Shown here piece by piece: positions 5,297-7,470 of a stretch of 7,470 bases of DNA. The DNA is from JADJLQ01 sp034439915. GTDB taxonomy: Bacteria; Bacteroidota; Bacteroidia; Chitinophagales; Saprospiraceae. Every line of letters begins with the position of its first letter. The first letter of the stretch is position 1. The stretch lies in NCBI GenBank assembly GCA_034439915.1, contig JAWXBI010000043.1, forward strand, positions 1 through 7,470. The letters run 5' to 3'. The notes under the pieces were generated by a model. The model saw only the letters and a list, made by a program, of their open reading frames with translations, was not told the DNA's origin and did not search any database. The position numbers were made by a program, and so were the translations under genes.

Positions 5297-7470
5297 ATGT
5301 ATCTCAACTGCCATAGCTACTACAGCCTTCGTTTCGGGACCCTCTCCCCTGCCGAACTGGTCACCGATGCGGTCGCCCTGGGCCATACCTGCCTGGCACT
5401 CACCGATATCAACAACACCTCCTGCAGTTATGGGTTTTTACAAGCCTGCGAAAAAGCGGGCATCCGCGGCCTGCTCGGCATAGAATACCGGGATACCGAT
5501 CACCGCTACCTCTATACCGGCATCGCAAAAAATGCCGAAGGCTGGCGTGAGCTCTGTACCCTGCTCACCGATAGTTCGCTCAAAGGGGAACCCCTGCCCT
5601 CCATAGCCCCATCCTTTCACCATTGTTTTATCGTCTACAAATCCCTGCCCAAACCACTGGCCGATTTTAACCCCTATGAATATTACGGCATCAGCCCGGC
5701 AGAAATCGGCGGCCTTTTTTCATCTGCCCTCCGGTCCCGGCCCGACCGGCTGATCGCCTTCGCTACCATTACCCATCGCCAGGCCGAAGGATACCGCGTC
5801 CATAAGCTAATGCGCTGCATCGACCGCAATATTGTCCACAGCAAACTGAGCCCCGCCGATACCGCCTCCGAAACAGAGTCCATGATGAGTTCAACAGCCC
5901 TGAGGGCCCTGTATCAGCGATATCCCGACTTGATTACCCGGGCAGAACATCTCATGGACCAATGTGAGATCTCTTTAGAAAACGGCACCAGCACCAACCG
6001 GCGCACCTTTACCGGCACCCCCGCGGGAGATCACGAACTGCTGAGTAAACTGGCCAGGGAAGGTAAACGCCGCCGCTATGGCAACCTCCCTCAGGCCGGC
6101 GAGCGTACCGAAAAAGAACTGCAGGTTATTTTTAAAATGGGCTTTGCGGCTTATTTCCTGATTACGTGGGATGTGGTCCGGTATGCGCGCAGTGCGGGGT
6201 ATCATCATGTGGGCCGGGGCAGCGGAGCCAACAGTATAGTCGCCTATAATCTCGGCATCACCGACGTCGACCCCCTTGAACTCGATTTGTACTTCGAGCG
6301 TTTTATCAACCCGCACCGGTCCTCTCCCCCTGATTTTGATATTGATTTTTCGTGGAGCGAGCGCGACGACGTCACCGATTATATCTTCAAACGGTACGGC
6401 TATGAATACACCGCTCTGCTTGCCACCTACAATACGTTTAAGGGTCGCTCAATCATCCGCGAACTGGGGAAAGTATTCGGTCTGCCCAAAAACGATATCG
6501 ACCTCATCGTGGAAGAGCCCCTGGCTTCGGACAAACACCACCCCTGGGCCAGGCATATCTTTCGTTTTGGTAAACTCATCGAAAATTTCCCCAATTACCT
6601 CTCCATCCATGCAGGGGGTATCCTGATCAGCGAAAAACCGCTCAACTACCATACCGCCCTGCAGATGATGCCCAAAGGGTTTGCCATCACGCATTTTGAT
6701 ATGTACGGGGCAGAAGATTTGGGGTTTCATAAATATGATGTACTCAGCCAGCGCGGACTAGGGCATATCAAAGACGCCGTAGACCTCGTCAAACGCAACA
6801 AGAGCCAATCGGTCGATGTACACGATATCGCCCGCATCAAAGAAGACCCCAAAGTCAGGGGACAGTTGAGGTCGGGCCATTGTATCGGTTGTTTTTATAT
6901 CGAATCCCCGGCTATGCGGGGCTTGCTGCACAAACTGCGTTGCGATGACTATGTGCACCTGGTCGCAGCGAGTTCGATCATCAGGCCGGGGGTAGCACAA
7001 AGCGGGATGATGCGGGAATACATTGAACGCTTTCACCATCCCGAAAAAATCCAATACCTCCACCCGGTATTTGAAAAAAACCTGAAAGAGACCTACGGGG
7101 TCATGGTTTACCAGGAGGATGTCATGAAGATCGTACATCATTTTGCCGGACTGGACCTGGATGAAAGCGATGTGCTGCGGCGCATCATGACCGGCAAGAA
7201 AAAATCGTCTGATACGTTTATGCGGCTGAGGGATAAATACTTCATCAATTGTAAAGCACGGGGATATTCTGACGCATTGACCCAGGAAGTCTGGAGACAG
7301 ATCGAAAGTTTCAGTGGTTATTCCTTCTGCAAAGCCCATTCGGCCAGTTTTGCAGTCGAATCCTTTCAGAGTTTATTTTTAAAAACTTATTATCCGCGGG
7401 AATTTATGGTGGCCGTGATCAACAATTTCGGCGGTTTTTACCATACCGAACTCTACGTACACGAAGCGCG
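5297..7470 (+). CDS. dnaE: DnaE-type DNA polymerase III alpha subunit, second/error-prone type likely (partial, cut by window end)
   Basis: Seen: 724 codons without a stop, running off the right edge. Residues 1-65 begin a PHP domain (YLNCHSYYSLRFGTLS, LALTDINNT, GIRGLLGIEYR). Residues 306-342 (GRGSGANSIVAYNLGITDVD, FERFINP) and PPDFDIDF (345-351) form the palm: D348 and D350 match the catalytic pair of E. coli DnaE (D401, D403), and D481 in KYDVL matches D555. Further motifs are IHAGGILIS (H438), YGVMVYQEDVM (from 600) and FCKAHSASFAVES (K679). The polymerase site therefore looks intact. In the PHP domain, the first His of HxH is Asn4 and the His of TDH is Ile38, so metal-dependent proofreading is unlikely (this is also true of E. 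coli DnaE). The PHP part is about 50 residues shorter than in E. coli. I infer the second, mutagenic-repair DnaE of Bacteroidota (ImuC/DnaE2-like); its usual partners (Y-family polymerase, LexA-like gene) are not in the window and could follow downstream. ATG 5297 fits the family start. Local GC falls from about 68% (5341-5400) to 40% (7381-7440) by hand count. Confidence 0.9.
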   Translation, partial: MYLNCHSYYSLRFGTLSPAELVTDAVALGHTCLALTDINNTSCSYGFLQACEKAGIRGLLGIEYRDTDHRYLYTGIAKNAEGWRELCTLLTDSSLKGEPLPSIAPSFHHCFIVYKSLPKPLADFNPYEYYGISPAEIGGLFSSALRSRPDRLIAFATITHRQAEGYRVHKLMRCIDRNIVHSKLSPADTASETESMMSSTALRALYQRYPDLITRAEHLMDQCEISLENGTSTNRRTFTGTPAGDHELLSKLAREGKRRRYGNLPQAGERTEKELQVIFKMGFAAYFLITWDVVRYARSAGYHHVGRGSGANSIVAYNLGITDVDPLELDLYFERFINPHRSSPPDFDIDFSWSERDDVTDYIFKRYGYEYTALLATYNTFKGRSIIRELGKVFGLPKNDIDLIVEEPLASDKHHPWARHIFRFGKLIENFPNYLSIHAGGILISEKPLNYHTALQMMPKGFAITHFDMYGAEDLGFHKYDVLSQRGLGHIKDAVDLVKRNKSQSVDVHDIARIKEDPKVRGQLRSGHCIGCFYIESPAMRGLLHKLRCDDYVHLVAASSIIRPGVAQSGMMREYIERFHHPEKIQYLHPVFEKNLKETYGVMVYQEDVMKIVHHFAGLDLDESDVLRRIMTGKKKSSDTFMRLRDKYFINCKARGYSDALTQEVWRQIESFSGYSFCKAHSASFAVESFQSLFLKTYYPREFMVAVINNFGGFYHTELYVHEA

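Noticed and set aside
5438..7339. Several minus-strand and one plus-strand frame-shifted reading frames within the polymerase gene
   Set aside because: All lie inside the continuous DnaE frame, whose motifs run without a break; GC-rich codons create long shadow frames.

Overview
The window looks like chromosomal DNA of a member of the Bacteroidota, possibly a Saprospiria/Cytophaga-type lineage (inference). Support for this: three perfect matches to the Bacteroidota -7 promoter box TAnnTTTG, start codons that mostly lack a clear Shine-Dalgarno sequence, an ECF sigma factor overlapping a membrane partner gene, a DUF1080 lipoprotein-like protein, and a DnaE-type polymerase whose N-terminus (YLNCHSYYSLRFGT) is the form I associate with the second DnaE of this phylum. 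Exact placement is not possible from the sequence alone.

Layout. Bases 53-2718 hold four genes on the plus strand: an ECF sigma factor, a single-pass membrane protein overlapping it by 4 bp (a plausible anti-sigma factor), a ComF-family phosphoribosyltransferase without a usual start codon in its full-length frame, and a DinB/DUF1572-like metal-site protein. Bases 2738-2769 hold a terminator facing the next gene. Bases 2819-4008 hold two minus-strand genes, a DUF1080 protein with an N-terminal signal and a small two-helix membrane protein. Bases 4009-4454 contain no credible gene. They hold a 171-bp palindromic element with perfect 12-bp terminal inverted repeats and an exact 8-bp target duplication (a MITE), followed by an unrelated hairpin. 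Bases 4455-5017 hold a minus-strand MazF/PemK toxin and ribbon-helix-helix antitoxin pair that overlap by 4 bp. Bases 5018-5296 are a divergent control region. From 5297 to the right edge runs a plus-strand DnaE-type DNA polymerase III alpha subunit, cut off by the window end after 724 codons.

Main points of interest. (1) The polymerase promoter carries two perfect palindromes, each fitting GTC-NN-AT-N-AT-NN-GAC, with centres 22 bp apart. One lies directly upstream of the -7 box and the other runs from the -7 box to the start codon. This looks like a two-site operator, perhaps for a damage-responsive regulator. (2) The MITE is complete, with a target duplication, so it is a real insertion and not a gene. 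(3) ComF has its zinc-finger region intact upstream of the first ATG but no ATG, GTG or TTG to start it. The genes otherwise look like ordinary housekeeping and accessory functions and do not form one pathway.
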